A stretch of DNA of 64,000 nt from positions 75,578,458 through 75,642,457 of the forward strand of contig NC_030823.1 of NCBI RefSeq assembly GCF_001704415.2, given 5' to 3'. Both the position numbers and the translations under genes were made by a program. The stretch is from Capra hircus. Its lineage: Eukaryota; Chordata; Mammalia; Artiodactyla; Bovidae. Below are positions 34,080 through 43,879 of the stretch, in pieces. How positions within the stretch are numbered: position 1 is the stretch's first letter; the number at the start of each line of letters is the position of its first letter. A model generated the notes under the pieces. That model was not told the origin of the DNA and searched no databases. It saw only the letters and a list, made by a program, of their open reading frames with translations.

Positions 34080-35000
34080 TTTATTCCAAATGAGAAGGGA
34101 AGCCATTGAAGAGATTCAGGTGGGAAAGACATGCGCGTAACTCTCTCTTTTTAAGGTTGCTTTCACAGCTGTGTGGAAATGGATGCGGGGGCTTTAGCCA
34201 TGGTTCAGATGCAGTATGATGGAGGCTGGGGCTACAGTAAAGGCAGTGATGAGGGGGGCACAAGTTCTTGAAACAGCTCAAAGTTTTGTTTGTTCGTTTT
34301 TTAATGTGGACCATTTTTAAAGTCTGTTGAATTTGTTACAATATTGCTTCTGTTTTTTTGCGTGTGTATGTTTCGATTTTTTGGGCACAAGGCATGTGGA
34401 ACTAGGGATCAAACCTGCACCCCCAACATTGGAAGGTGACGTCCTCATCAGTGGACCACCAGGGAAGTCGCTCCCATAGGTTTAATTGACAAGCAGTTCT
34501 GATCGATTGGATGTGGGAAGTTAGGGAGAGACTGCAGTGGAGAATTATGGGAGGTGGGGAAAGGAATTAGTTTAAGAAAGCAGAAGTTTCATTTGGGTTA
34601 TATTAATTGGGTCATGCCTCTGATATAGCAACCCCCACCCTTTTGGCACCAGGCACTGCTTTTATGAAAGACAACGGGACGGTGTCAGGATGATGCGGGT
34701 CCATTCCATTTATTGTGCACTCTATTTCTATTATTTCTGCATCAGCTGCACCTCGGATCATCAGGCAACAGGTCCTGGAGTTTGGGGGCCCCTCATCTAG
34801 TACAGTCAACTAGAAATTCACGTAGACATGTGTCCGTGTAAATTTGGACCACAGTGGAGGAGTTTGGGCTAATCAAATAAATTTGGGGCTCAACATATTT
34901 AGAGCCCGAAAGATGGAAGATGGGGAATATAGTTAGAGCAGTGGATGCAGAAATGAGTCTGAGGAATTGCTGCATGTAGCGACTGAATGATGAAGGCCTG
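34080..35000. mobile_element. Ancient eutherian repeats, interrupted
   Basis: 34080-34330 and 34485-34590 resemble an old high-copy repeat (GGGAAGCCATTGAAGAGATT, then a GGAGGCTGGGGCTACAGTAA-like block). The same signature occurs at 43,880-44,470. 34,605-34,800 matches another old element (CACCCTTTTGGCACCAGGCA, CATTTATTGTGCACTCTATT). Families not named. Confidence 0.45.
34355..34471 (-). mobile_element. CHR-2-type SINE (antisense)
   Basis: The plus strand reads GGGCACAAGGCATGTGGAAC, TAGGGATCAAACCTGCACCC, CAGTGGACCACCAGGGAAGT, the reverse of a CHR-2 head and body. It splits the older repeat. Confidence 0.85.
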
Positions 35001-35200
35001 TTAGTCACTCAGTCGCGTCTAACTCTTTGGGACCTCAAGGATGGTAGCCCGCCAGGCTCCTCTGTCCGTGGGATTCTCCAGAGAAGAACACTGGAGTGAG
35101 TCATCATTCCTTTCTCCAGGAGCTCTTCCTGATCCGGGGATCGAACCTGCATCTCCTGATGGCTGGCAGATTCTTTACCAGCTGAGCCACCAGGGAAGCT
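34999..35200 (-). mobile_element. Bov-tA SINE (antisense)
   Basis: Reverse copy: AGTCACTCAGTCGCGTCTAA, CTCCTCTGTCCGTGGGATTC, tRNA-like end GCTGAGCCACCAGGGAAGCT. Confidence 0.93.
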
Positions 35201-35399
35201 GCATAATGAAGCAGCAGGCAGCAGAGACCAAGAAGGGACTGTCAGAGGTAGGAAATGAACAGTGTTGCAGAAGCCAGGGCAGGCCGTGCTTGAAAAAGAC
35301 GAAAAGCGCTGCTAAAAGGTTGAACTGAGGAGGGTCAAGTACCCGCGCACTGGCCGCGCAGGCGTCAGGGAGAGTTTCCATGTGACGTGTTATTACTGT

Positions 35400-35664
35400 G
35401 ACTGCTGCTGCTGCTGAGTCGCTTCAGTCGTGTCCGAGTCTGTGCGACCCCATAGACGGCAGCCCACCAGGCTCCCCTGTCCCTGGGATTCTCCAGGCAA
35501 GAACACTGGAGTGGGCTGCCGTTTCCTTCTCCAATGCATGAAAGTGAAAAGTGAAAGAAAGGGAAGTTGTGTCCGACTCTTCGCAACCCCATGGACTGCA
35601 GCCCACCAGGCTCCTCTGTCCATGGGATTTTCCAGGCAAGAGTGCTGGAGTCGGGTGCCATTGA
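35400..35664 (-). mobile_element. Bov-A2 SINE (antisense, dimeric)
   Basis: A CTGCTGCTGCTG tail, a first monomer (GAGTCGCTTCAGTCGTGTCC), a GAAAGTGAAAAGTGAAAG linker, then a second monomer ending GAGTCGGGTGCCATTG. No tRNA head. Confidence 0.92.
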
Positions 35665-35954
35665 CTCTTTAGCAATCGAAACGAGTGAGTCTCCAGCCTG
35701 AATGCCTTGTGTCTTCTCCTCAGCTCCATGGCGGACGCAGTTCAAAACCCTTCCCGCGTCTCTTAAATCCCTCCCCTCGGGCCAGAGTCCTGTCTCCTGA
35801 TGGGTCCCTGCAGCCACCCTGGCTGCTCCGAGTGGCAGCCCAGGAAACGGGCTGTGCCCTCTGTCCTGTCAAGGCCCTCACATGGGTTTGAACAACACCA
35901 GTTTCTCGACTGTAATCAGATGAGAAGCAGCGTTCCATGGTGGTTAAGGAGGCA
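35665..35954. other. Single-copy DNA, moderately GC-rich
   Basis: Open frames on both strands reflect GC content. No gene recognised. Confidence 0.45.
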
Positions 35955-36220
35955 GACTTCCGTTACCCCCAGACTCCTAATTTATCCCTTCCCCCTTTCC
36001 CCTTCGCGTGTTTGCTTAGATGACACTGCTTTACCTAAAACAGGGAAACGACAGGGGCCTCCTGTATGGCACAGGGAACTTCTTTCAGTATCTTATGATA
36101 ACCTACGATGGAAACGAATCTGAACAGGAATACATATGTGTATATGTATCCCTGAAGCACACTGCTGCACACCTGAATCAGCGTAAACCAGCTGAACTTC
36201 AAAGAGAGAAAAAGAAGGCG
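35955..36220 (+). mobile_element. 5'-inverted L1 3' UTR fragment, probable
   Basis: 35955-36020 is antisense L1 3' UTR (AGACTCCTAATTTATCCCTT, CCCCTTTCCCCTTCG). 36030-36215 is sense (TGTATGGCACAGGGAACTTC, ATACATATGTGTATATGTAT, CTGCACACCTGAATCAGCGT). The inverted part is the segment that normally lies just upstream. AAGGAGGCAG on the left and AAGAAGGCGG on the right may be a degraded TSD. Confidence 0.65.
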
Positions 36221-36354
36221 GCATGAGAGTCAGCCTGCCAGATCTGGATTCTAGCTTGTCTTTGTGCATATGTGTGATCTTAGAAAGTACCTTTTCTCAA
36301 GTTTCCTCAATTCGTTTTGTCCCTTCAGGAAAACGGGGACAATGAGACAGCGAG

Positions 36355-36598
36355 AATGAGGGCTAAGTTGGGAGGATAAGTTGAGATTGACACGTACACA
36401 CTACTTTGTATAAAGCAGGTAACTGATAGCATGCTACCGCACAGCATAAGAACCCTACGCAACGCTCTGTGGTGACCTAAATGGGAAAAGAATCTAAAAC
36501 AAAGAGTGGATATAGGTGCATGTATGACTGATTCACTTTGCTGTAGAGCAGAAATGAACACAACATTGGAAATCAACTATACTCCAACAAAAATCTGA
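36355..36598 (+). mobile_element. L1 3' end
   Basis: Sense L1 terminus: GCTCTGTGGTGACCTAAATG, TGACTGATTCACTTTGCTGT, GAACACAACATTGGAAATCA, ACTATACTCCAACAAAAATC. Confidence 0.85.
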
Positions 36599-36600
36599 AA

Positions 36601-36935
36601 AATTGACTTCTTTTCTAGCTCTTTGCCTACCCCACTCCTGGCCCCAGACAACCGTTCATCTGCTTTCTGATCCTCTCCTTTGTTCTGCCTCTCCTAGAAT
36701 TTCATGCAAATGGAATCACACAGTGCTTTTCTGGGTCTGACTACATTTATTTCTCGTGTTGCTTTTGTGATTCATCCATGTTGTTTAAGGTATATGCAGT
36801 TTGGTCCTTTTTATTGAAGGTTAGTATTCCATTACTGATAAACCGTAATTTATCTATTCACTGGTTGAGGGAGATTTGGGGTTGTTTCTAATTTCTAGCT
36901 TTTACAAGTAAAGCTGCTGTGAGCATTTATGTTAA
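36601..36935 (-). mobile_element. Old L1 fragment (antisense)
   Basis: The plus strand follows the antisense pattern of old L1M ends: CCAGACAACCGTTCATCTGC, TTTCATGCAAATGGAATCAC, TTCATCCATGTTGTTTAAGG, GGGGTTGTTTCTAATTTCTA. Confidence 0.7.
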
Positions 36936-37381
36936 AAAAAAAGCAAGTATCATGAGAAAGATCAAAGTATCACAGAATCACAAATGATGTGGGGGTGTCC
37001 AAACGGATTCTGAGGGTTAAGGAGCTGTGCAGTGCTCACAGACGTGCATCTTACTAGCAAGTAACTGTGATTATTTAAGAATAAACTAAAAATATTACTT
37101 GTACTTTCAAAGTACACATATAATTTTTTTCAAGTGGCTACTAAGCTGAATTTGGACATGAATATTAAACGGTTAATATTTAATTACTTAGTGAAGTGAA
37201 TCAGCAGGTGGTGTTTGTTTGATTTTTGTTGGTTTTTCAAGGTTTTGGAGGAAGTTTGGGGTTTTGGTTTGTTTCTCATTTGCCAAGGTGCTTGTAAAAA
37301 AAAAAATTGCTGATACCCTTAAGGGCACCACAAAATGAGAAAATTTGGATATCCCTATTTATGGCATGTCTAGCTGAACAC
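36936..37381. other. Single-copy AT-rich DNA
   Basis: Nothing recognised apart from an A-run near 37297-37306. Confidence 0.5.
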
Positions 37382-37580
37382 ACCCTGATGCTGGGAAAGA
37401 CAGGGCAGGAGAAGAAGGGGGTGACAGAGGGTAAGATGGTTGGATGGCATCATCAACTCAATGGACATGAGTCCAAGTAAACTCCAGAAAACGATGAAGG
37501 ACAGGGAAGCCTGGAGTCCTACAGTCTATGGGGTTGTGGAGTCAGACACGAGTTAGCAACTTGTGTCGCTAACAACAACA
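37382..37580 (+). mobile_element. BovB 3' end fragment
   Basis: Sense copy: ACCCTGATGCTGGGAAAGAC, GTAAGATGGTTGGATGGCAT, CAATGGACATGAGTCCAAGT, ending in a CTAACAACAACA tail. Confidence 0.88.
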
Positions 37581-38438
37581 GTCTGATACCAGCATCAGAA
37601 CTGAGGATCAGTGCTCTTGACAAATCTGGATTTTGACAAGCCTGAATCTGCTTCATCTCCAGGTAAATTCATCTATTTGTTCAGCTGATATTGAAAACTC
37701 ACTATAAAGTGTAAAGTACCCAGAGGTACACACTGATGAATGATTCAAGACTTCCTTCCGAGTAGCCTTTATATCTTCCTGCGCAAACATATTTCTTACA
37801 AATGAACTCTTAACTTAAAAGATCTTCCTTCTGTGCAACACGGAAAAATGTCTATCCCTGAAGAGAGCATGAGAACTACTATTAATTCTACCACATTACC
37901 ATTTTCTCCTTCCCCAAATTATACAGATTTATCAATAATTCAAGAAAGTGTCCTGTGGGATGTACTAGACAATCAGAAGCTGTCAGAGCAACAGCGTTAG
38001 ACGGCAGCTGGCTGACTTCTGGGCTAAGAAGGCAGGCTGGCCCTTCACGAGTAGGATCACTCTCCTTCACCTTTAAGAAAGAGCCCACTGGACACGATGG
38101 GAAACCAGGAAGGAGAATTATAACTTCAGAAACAATCTTATCCCACAGGATAAACACTCTTGGGAAAGTTCTACTGGCCTATGTCTCCTTTTCCTTTTCT
38201 TTAAACTGAATCGTATGCTAGCATTTTAAACAGGGAGACTCCAAGGACCAGAGCAAAGTGATGAAAATTTAATACCAGAAAATTCTAAAGTGATGATCTA
38301 AAGCATTATTATGAGTTTACATCATCGCCAGAAATATGACACCACTGCCAAAGCATGCCAAGGAGGCATTGAAACAATTCAGACCCTCAAAGGGTTCAAA
38401 GTTCCTTGCTGGACGTTCTGTATAATTCCCAAGTTTAC
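37581..38438. other. Single-copy DNA, nothing recognised
   Basis: Overlapping 80-90-codon frames on both strands at 37888-38209 have no domain or splice support. Confidence 0.45.
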
Positions 38439-38451
38439 TATGATTTCTTTT

Positions 38452-38906
38452 TCTTTTTTTTTTTTTAAACTGGAGGATAATTGCTTTACAGTGTTGTGAG
38501 GTTTCTGTCATTACGTATACATACATCTCCTCCCACTTGACCCTCCATCCCCTGACCCATTTCCCCCGCTCTGGGCTGTCACAGAGCGCCAGGCTAAGCT
38601 GCTTGCGTCAGCTGAACCGAGATGGATGAACCTAGGGTCTGTCATACAGAGTGAAGTCAGAAGGAGAAAAACAAATATCGTATAATAATGCATATACATG
38701 GAGTCTAGAAAAATGGTCCAGGTGACCCTGTTCGCAGGGCAGGAATGGAGCAGCGGGCGTAGGGAATGGATAAACAACACGGGGAGCGGACGGCGGGGAG
38801 CGGACGGCGGGGAGCGGACGGCGGGGAGCGGACGGCGGGGAGCGGACGGCGGGGAGCGGACGGCGGGGAGCGGACGGCGGGGAGCGCTGAGAGTAGTGCC
38901 GCAGCC
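38452..38906 (-). mobile_element. 5'-inverted L1 (twin priming) with perfect 13-bp TSD
   Basis: 38452-38606 is the minus-strand L1 terminus: poly-T, then GGAGGATAATTGCTTTACAG and CAGAGCGCCAGGCTAAGCTG. 38607-38906 is the preceding L1 segment in the opposite orientation (GATGGATGAACCTAGGGTCT, AATAATGCATATACATGGAG, AGGGCAGGAATGGAGCAGCG). In L1 order the inverted part lies immediately upstream, less about 45 bp. TATGATTTCTTTT is identical at 38439-38451 and 38907-38919, so the whole block is one insertion event. Confidence 0.88.
38781..38886. repeat. 14-bp G-rich minisatellite, 7.6 perfect copies
   Basis: The unit GGGGAGCGGACGGC is repeated seven times without a mismatch, plus 8 bases of an eighth. 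Each unit carries three CpGs counting the junction. As 14 is not a multiple of 3, long frames open in several phases; these peptides are artefacts. The array lies where the L1 3' UTR normally has a G-rich tract, inside the inverted L1 segment. Confidence 0.97.
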
Positions 38907-38919
38907 TATGATTTCTTTT

Positions 38920-39161
38920 GGTGAAACGGATTTGAACTGAGAGAAAAATGCAGGAAAAAACCACAATGTAGACCACAGTTCTCTCCTACTTTCTCCATTC
39001 CTCCCCAAGTAGGCTTTGAATTATTGGATTGTCGGGAAGATGGCCAAAGGAGGAGAGGGGAGAGGAAAAGGAAAGAGAAGGAGGAGGCGGTGGGGAGGGA
39101 GAGAAGGGTATGAGTGTGTTTAGAGATGGGGCCTTGAAGGAGGCAATTCATGTAGAGGAAA
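38920..39161. other. Short spacer with a GA-rich tract
   Basis: 39048-39108 is almost pure purine (GGAGGAGAGGGGAGAGGAAA). No gene. Confidence 0.6.
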
Positions 39162-39339
39162 ACTGACATAGAAAACAAACTTGTACTTACCAAAGGGAAA
39201 GGAGGGGAGGGATAAATTAGGAGTTTGGAATTAACATATGGACATTACTATATATAAAATAAATAGTCAACAAGAACCTATTGTATAGCACAGGGAACTA
39301 AGAATTTTGTGATAACATATAAGGAAAAAGAAACTGTGG

Positions 39340-39477
39340 GTATATATATATATATACACACACACACACATACACACACATATATACATATATGTATATA
39401 TATATACATATATGTATGTATATATATATACATATATGTATGTATATATATATATACATATATGTATGTATATATTT
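39340..39477. repeat. Compound TA/CA/TG microsatellite with a higher-order unit
   Basis: It starts as (TA)n and (CA)n, then repeats a 20-24-bp block of the form CATATATGTATGTATATATA about four times. It sits where L1 normally has a short GTATATATATATGTATA stretch. Confidence 0.9.
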
Positions 39478-39479
39478 AG

Positions 39480-39700
39480 AGCTTCTCAGGTGGCACTAGT
39501 CGTAAAGAACCCTCCTGCCAATGCAGGAGATGTGAGAGACATGGGTTTGATCCCTGGGTCGGGAAGATCCCCTGGAGGAGGAAATGGCAATCCGCTCCAG
39601 TATTCTTCCCTGGAAAATCCCATGGGCAGAGGAGCCTGGTGGGCTATGGTTCACAGGGTCACAAAGAGACCCGACAGAAGCAACTTAGCAGAGCACAGCA
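39480..39700 (+). mobile_element. Bov-tA SINE
   Basis: Sense copy: GCTTCTCAGGTGGCACTAGT head, GGGTTTGATCCCTGGGTCGG, CAGTATTCTTCCCTGGAAAA, GCAACTTAGCAGAGCACAGC end. Confidence 0.93.
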
Positions 39701-39828
39701 CATACACATGTATGTGTACGCACATCTGACTCACTTTGCTGTACACCTGAAACTAACACATTAGAAATCAACTATACTTCAGTCGGAAAAGAAAAGGCTG
39801 TGAGGATGGGCCTTCATCCAACCTGACT

Positions 39829-40057
39829 TCAGTTCAGTTCGGTCTCTCAGTCGCGTCCAGCTCTTTGTGACCCCACGGGCTGCGGCATGCCAGGCTCCTC
39901 TGTCTTCCTCTGTCTGCTGGAGTTTGCTCAGATTCATGTCCACTGAGCCGGTGATGCTATCCGACCATCTCATTCTCTGTCATCCCCTTCTCCTTCTGCC
40001 CTCAGTCTTGCCTAGCATTAGGGTCTTCTCCAATGACTCAGGTGGCCAAAGCATTGA
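39829..40057 (-). mobile_element. BovB 3' end (antisense)
   Basis: Reverse copy: AGTTCAGTTCGGTCTCTCAG, CATGTCCACTGAGCCGGTGA, TCATTCTCTGTCATCCCCTT, GGTCTTCTCCAATGACTCAG. Confidence 0.9.
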
Positions 40058-40325
40058 TGGCCAATCTGACCTGTGTTCCTATAAAAAGAAGGAAATACCC
40101 ACAAGAGGAGCCACCTGGAGCATCTGTGCACGGAGAGAAAAGACCGTGAGAAGATGGCCATCCACAAGCCAGGGAGAGGCCTCCATGGGAACCGGCCCCA
40201 GCACCCTGCTGGTGTCTTGACCTTGGACTTCCCGCCCCCAGAGCTCTGAGAAAATACACTGCTGTTGTTTAACCCATCCGGTCTCTGGTATTTTATATGG
40301 CAGCCCTTGCCAATGAATCTGACAT
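40058..40325 (+). mobile_element. Ancient eutherian repeat (family not named)
   Basis: The signature end reads TTGGACTTCCCGCCCCCAGA, AGAAAATACACTGCTGTTGT, TTAACCCATCCGGTCTCTGG, ATATGGCAGCCCTTGCCAAT, a common old mammalian repeat terminus. Diverged. Confidence 0.5.
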
Positions 40326-42362
40326 CTTAGAATGTAACGGTGGGTGGGGTACATTTGAAGCCTTACAATGCTATTGAACCATTTTTCAGTCTGTTATAGA
40401 AGACTTAAACAAACAGAGATTCAGTTTCCTTCTTAAGGAATCAAAATGAAGCTTGGTTTTTTTAAGAGTTATTATAAAAAAGTTGCAGTCTTGTTCACTG
40501 ATGAGAATGCTGAATAGAATTTTGGAAGAGAAATGATAATTTTACTACTTGCTTTTGTTTTAAATCTCAATGAAGAAACAGTGCTTTGAAAATTCCAGTG
40601 GTATATGATTTTTCTCAAATCATTTAACAAGTACCGTGTTTTTTGAGATATGCCCAATTTGCAGTGAAGGTTAGTCATTAAATTTGAGTTTGGTCTTTCA
40701 GCTATGTCGAATTAAATTTTATAGGAATCTCTGATAGCTCTTTTCAATTTCATGACTTTCTCTGGTTTTGTATTTGCACAACATGTCCTAGTTCTTATAA
40801 ATCTTATTGGTTTTGGTGATATTCTCCCAAGAAATGATAACCTTAGAAAAGAAAAACACATATTTAGAGCCCTTTGTCTGTGGAGTCCTTATGTCTATCT
40901 CAATAACGAAAATAATTAAAATAAATTTTTATTTTGTAATTGACAAAAACATAAATGAAGTCCTTAAAAATGTTAAGGTCACATGAAGATATTACGAAGT
41001 ATTAAGTGTTCCAAAAGAAGAAAATAAAAGCTTTCGCTTATCTCTAGCCAAATATTTGGTTCATAATGTAAGCTTTATAAAATTTTGAATCAAATATTGT
41101 AATTCCTATGGATTAATGTTTTTCTACTGAGAATTCACTGGAGACCACTATGCTTAATAATATCTTTCTCTGTTCATGTAAATTCTATATTTGACAAGTG
41201 GCCTGAAACCTGGGCTGTCCTCCTGAATTGTTCGTCAGGGAGGACTGTAAACAAGAAGAGTTAACTCAGTGAGGCTTTCCTATAAATATTTTCGAGAATT
41301 ACAGTAGGTCCAAGTGGTTAAGACTGCTAATACCCATTTTTTTCGCTTATTAAAATCAGCTCTCTTTCTCCAAAACCTCTCTCCCAGTCATTCATCATCA
41401 TGACAGCGTGATCAGAAGTAGGAGAACTGGCCACACGCGTTCCCCTGAGGCAGGTGGTAACACAGCTCATTAATTGGGCAAGCGGGACAGATTGGAGAGT
41501 AATGCGGCTTCCTTGTCCCCCAAGTCAGTCAGCTGACGCTCACTGAGCGCCAGATGATAACCAGGTAAGAGACGCGCTTTGCCAAGAGCAACATGAAGCC
41601 ATACTGTATAGCAGGAATGGCATTCTTATACAGTTCTTATCAAAATGTCATCCTACCTAACAGATAATAGATAGAGCTCCCAAGTTAATGCAAACAACCG
41701 AGATTAACTGCTGCTATTGTTTAAAGCATGAACTTGAAGCCCAATAATTACCCTCCTAGGATCAATGTTGAATTTCAGTTATGCACAAGGGTATATACCA
41801 TCTTCACAGCATACTTTTCAGATCCTGCACTCCCATTTACAGACACATCTTATAAATTCCATGTATATGTTTGAGTTGCCGGGAAATAAAAAAACTGTCT
41901 TTAGGATTTGGTCAGTATGTCCTATTGCAAAAAAAAAAAAACTTGGAAATGCAATTCTTAGCCCCCGTTTTGCCTTGTCAAATTCAGCAGCATTACTCTG
42001 CCTGTAGTTTACAAAATTCCCTTTAGAGAGCTGCACGCGCTACTATTACCTTTTCAGAACTGGTAAGAGCCATCTGTCATCATTTCAAAGGCAACCTCCA
42101 CCCCGCCGCCGCTCATGAACCGTCGTTACATATTTGGGACTCACACAAGGCAAATCAAAGAGCAGGAATGTAAAAATACGTGCAATGTTAAAAGTTGATG
42201 AAGCTAGGAGAATTGGCTTATATTCATAAAAGATGGGTATATTCATTGTTTGCTTGAAATTTGTCATAATAAAAATAAAAAATTTAGGAAGATATTTTGA
42301 CCAAAAGAATATAGAAGTTACTTTACTATTTTTAGTTTCTATGTTTTTTTTTTACTTCTGTT
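40326..42362. other. 2-kb SINE/LINE-free single-copy DNA
   Basis: No repeat recognised. 41,395-41,760 has higher complexity with E-box (CAGCTG) and other motifs; conserved noncoding function is possible but unproven. An A13 run lies at about 41929-41941. Confidence 0.4.
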
Positions 42363-42507
42363 TCAGTCAGATGGGCATCACTGACCCAATGGGCATGAGT
42401 CTGAGTGAACTCTGGGAGTTGGTGATGGACAGGGAGGCCTGGCGTGCTGCGACTCATGGGGTCTCAAAGAGTCAGACACAACTGAGCGACTGAACTGAAC
42501 TGAACAA
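42363..42507 (+). mobile_element. BovB 3' end
   Basis: Sense copy: CAATGGGCATGAGTCTGAGT, GGTGATGGACAGGGAGGCCT, CAACTGAGCGACTGAACTGA. Confidence 0.92.
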
Positions 42508-42527
42508 AGTACCACGGCTATGTATGT

Positions 42528-42751
42528 GTGTGCCCAGTCGTTCAGTTGTGTCTGACTCTGGACTTTTTGTGACCCTATGAACTGTAGCCCATCAGATTCC
42601 TTGTCCCTGGGATTCTCCAGGCAAGAGTACTGCAGTGGGTTGCCATTTCCTGCTCCAGGGGATCTTCCTGACCCAGGGATCGAACCTGTGATTCTGGCAT
42701 CTCCTGCATTGGCAGGCGGGTTCTTTACTGCTGAGCCGCCTGGGAAGCTAC
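42528..42751 (-). mobile_element. Bov-tA SINE (antisense)
   Basis: Reverse copy: AGTCGTTCAGTTGTGTCTGA, an 8-10-bp insertion at TCTGGACTTTTTGTGACC, GGGTTGCCATTTCCTGCTCC, tRNA-like end GCTGAGCCGCCTGGGAAGCT. Confidence 0.92.
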
Positions 42752-42814
42752 TGTGGGCTGAATGGCTTATCAAGCACAGAAACTTAATGCTTGAAGTTCT
42801 AGAGGATGGAGTAC

Positions 42815-43095
42815 TGAGCTCAGGGTGCCAGCCATCATCAGGTTCTGGTGAAAACCCTCTTCCAGGCGGTAGATAGACAACTTTGTGTTACATCCTCACA
42901 CTGATTAGAAAGAGAGACTCCAGGTTCTCCATCCCCTTAGAGGGCAGCAGTCCCATCATGGCTCCTCCCCCAGGACCTCATCTGAACCTAGTTACCTTCC
43001 AAAGACCCCGCCTCCAAACACCATCACATTGGGGGTCTGGCTTCAACATATGGGCGCTGGAGGAACACACAAACATTCAGCCCATGTTAACTTCT
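42815..43095 (+). mobile_element. Ancient eutherian repeat, copy 2
   Basis: AAAGACCCCGCCTCCAAACA, CCATCACATTGGGGGTCTGG, CTTCAACATATGGGCGCTGG and ACACACAAACATTCAGCCCA match the same old family as 21,490-21,870. Confidence 0.6.
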
Positions 43096-43356
43096 TGTCG
43101 TCTATTCTATCTCCTACTAATAACAGAAATATAATGAATTTTTCATTATTTAAATTTTTTATGCGCCGTTATACTTTCCTTTTAACTGGTTGTACTAAAA
43201 ACACAAGTTTTTGTCAAAGTGTTACATGCACATGACTGTTTAAAAATCAAAGAATTCAGAAAGGTTTAAAAGCCACAGAGCTCTGCCCTACTTTTTCTCC
43301 TCCCAGTCCTGTCCTGCAGACATGACCACTTTGAAATGTTTCTACTTTATCTCTTG
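43096..43356. other. Single-copy DNA
   Basis: Nothing recognised. Confidence 0.5.
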
Positions 43357-43569
43357 GGCTTCAAAGATGGCTCAGTGGGTGAAGAATCCACCTGCATTTC
43401 AGGAGCTACAGGAGGCATGGGTTCAATCCCTGGGTCGGGAAGATCCCCGGGGGGAGGCTATGGCAACCCACTCCAGTATTCTTGCCTGGGAAATCCCATG
43501 GACAGAGGAGCCTGGCGGGCTACAGTCCGAAGGGTCAAAGAGTATTGCTCAAAACTGAGCATGCACCCA
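43357..43569 (+). mobile_element. Bov-tA SINE
   Basis: Sense copy: GGCTTCAAAGATGGCTCAGT head, GGGTTCAATCCCTGGGTCGG, CACTCCAGTATTCTTGCCTG, CTGAGCATGCACCCA end. Confidence 0.92.
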
Positions 43570-43879
43570 CTCATTCATGATCTTTTCTTGTAGCCATAGC
43601 TGTAATTCTAAACAATATTTGCTGATATTTCTTGATCGATCCATTTTAGGGTCTATCTATCAGCTTTCTGCTCTGATAAACAAGAATTTAGGTAAACTAA
43701 CATCCTCCAAACATTCCCTGCAATTTTAGAGTGATTATTCTTTCATCCATCTATTGATTTACTCAGAATGGCTTATTATTTCCCTATTCCAGGAAGCTTT
43801 TTTAGGGGCCTGGAAACATCAGCTAATAAAAGAGAGACAATAACTGCCTTTCTTGAGATAGAAAATAAACAGCATCATT
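43570..43879. other. Single-copy DNA
   Basis: Nothing recognised. Confidence 0.5.

Larger units (their letters stand above)
39162..39795 (+). mobile_element. L1 3' UTR and end, split by microsatellite and SINE
   Basis: 39162-39340 is sense L1 3' UTR (GACATAGAAAACAAACTTGT, GAGGGATAAATTAGGAGTTT, TATTGTATAGCACAGGGAAC). It resumes at about 39712 (CTGACTCACTTTGCTGTACA, CCTGAAACTAACACATTAGA). The gap holds an expanded TA/CA array and a Bov-tA. Confidence 0.82.

Noticed and set aside
34612..34809. 65-codon minus-strand frame reading MTVLDEGPPNSRTCCLMIRG
   Set aside because: Lies in an ancient high-copy repeat; no host gene context.
35365..35817. 150-codon minus-strand frame
   Set aside because: Mostly translated Bov-A2 (ILAWKIPWTEEPGGLQSMGL-type peptide).
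38452..38906. Two independent head-to-head L1 insertions
   Set aside because: A single perfect 13-bp TSD outside both parts and adjacent L1 coordinates favour one twin-primed event.
38511..39008. 165-codon minus-strand frame with repeated SPPSAPRRPLPAVR
   Set aside because: The repeat peptide is translation of the 14-bp minisatellite and L1 3' UTR; other frames are open too.
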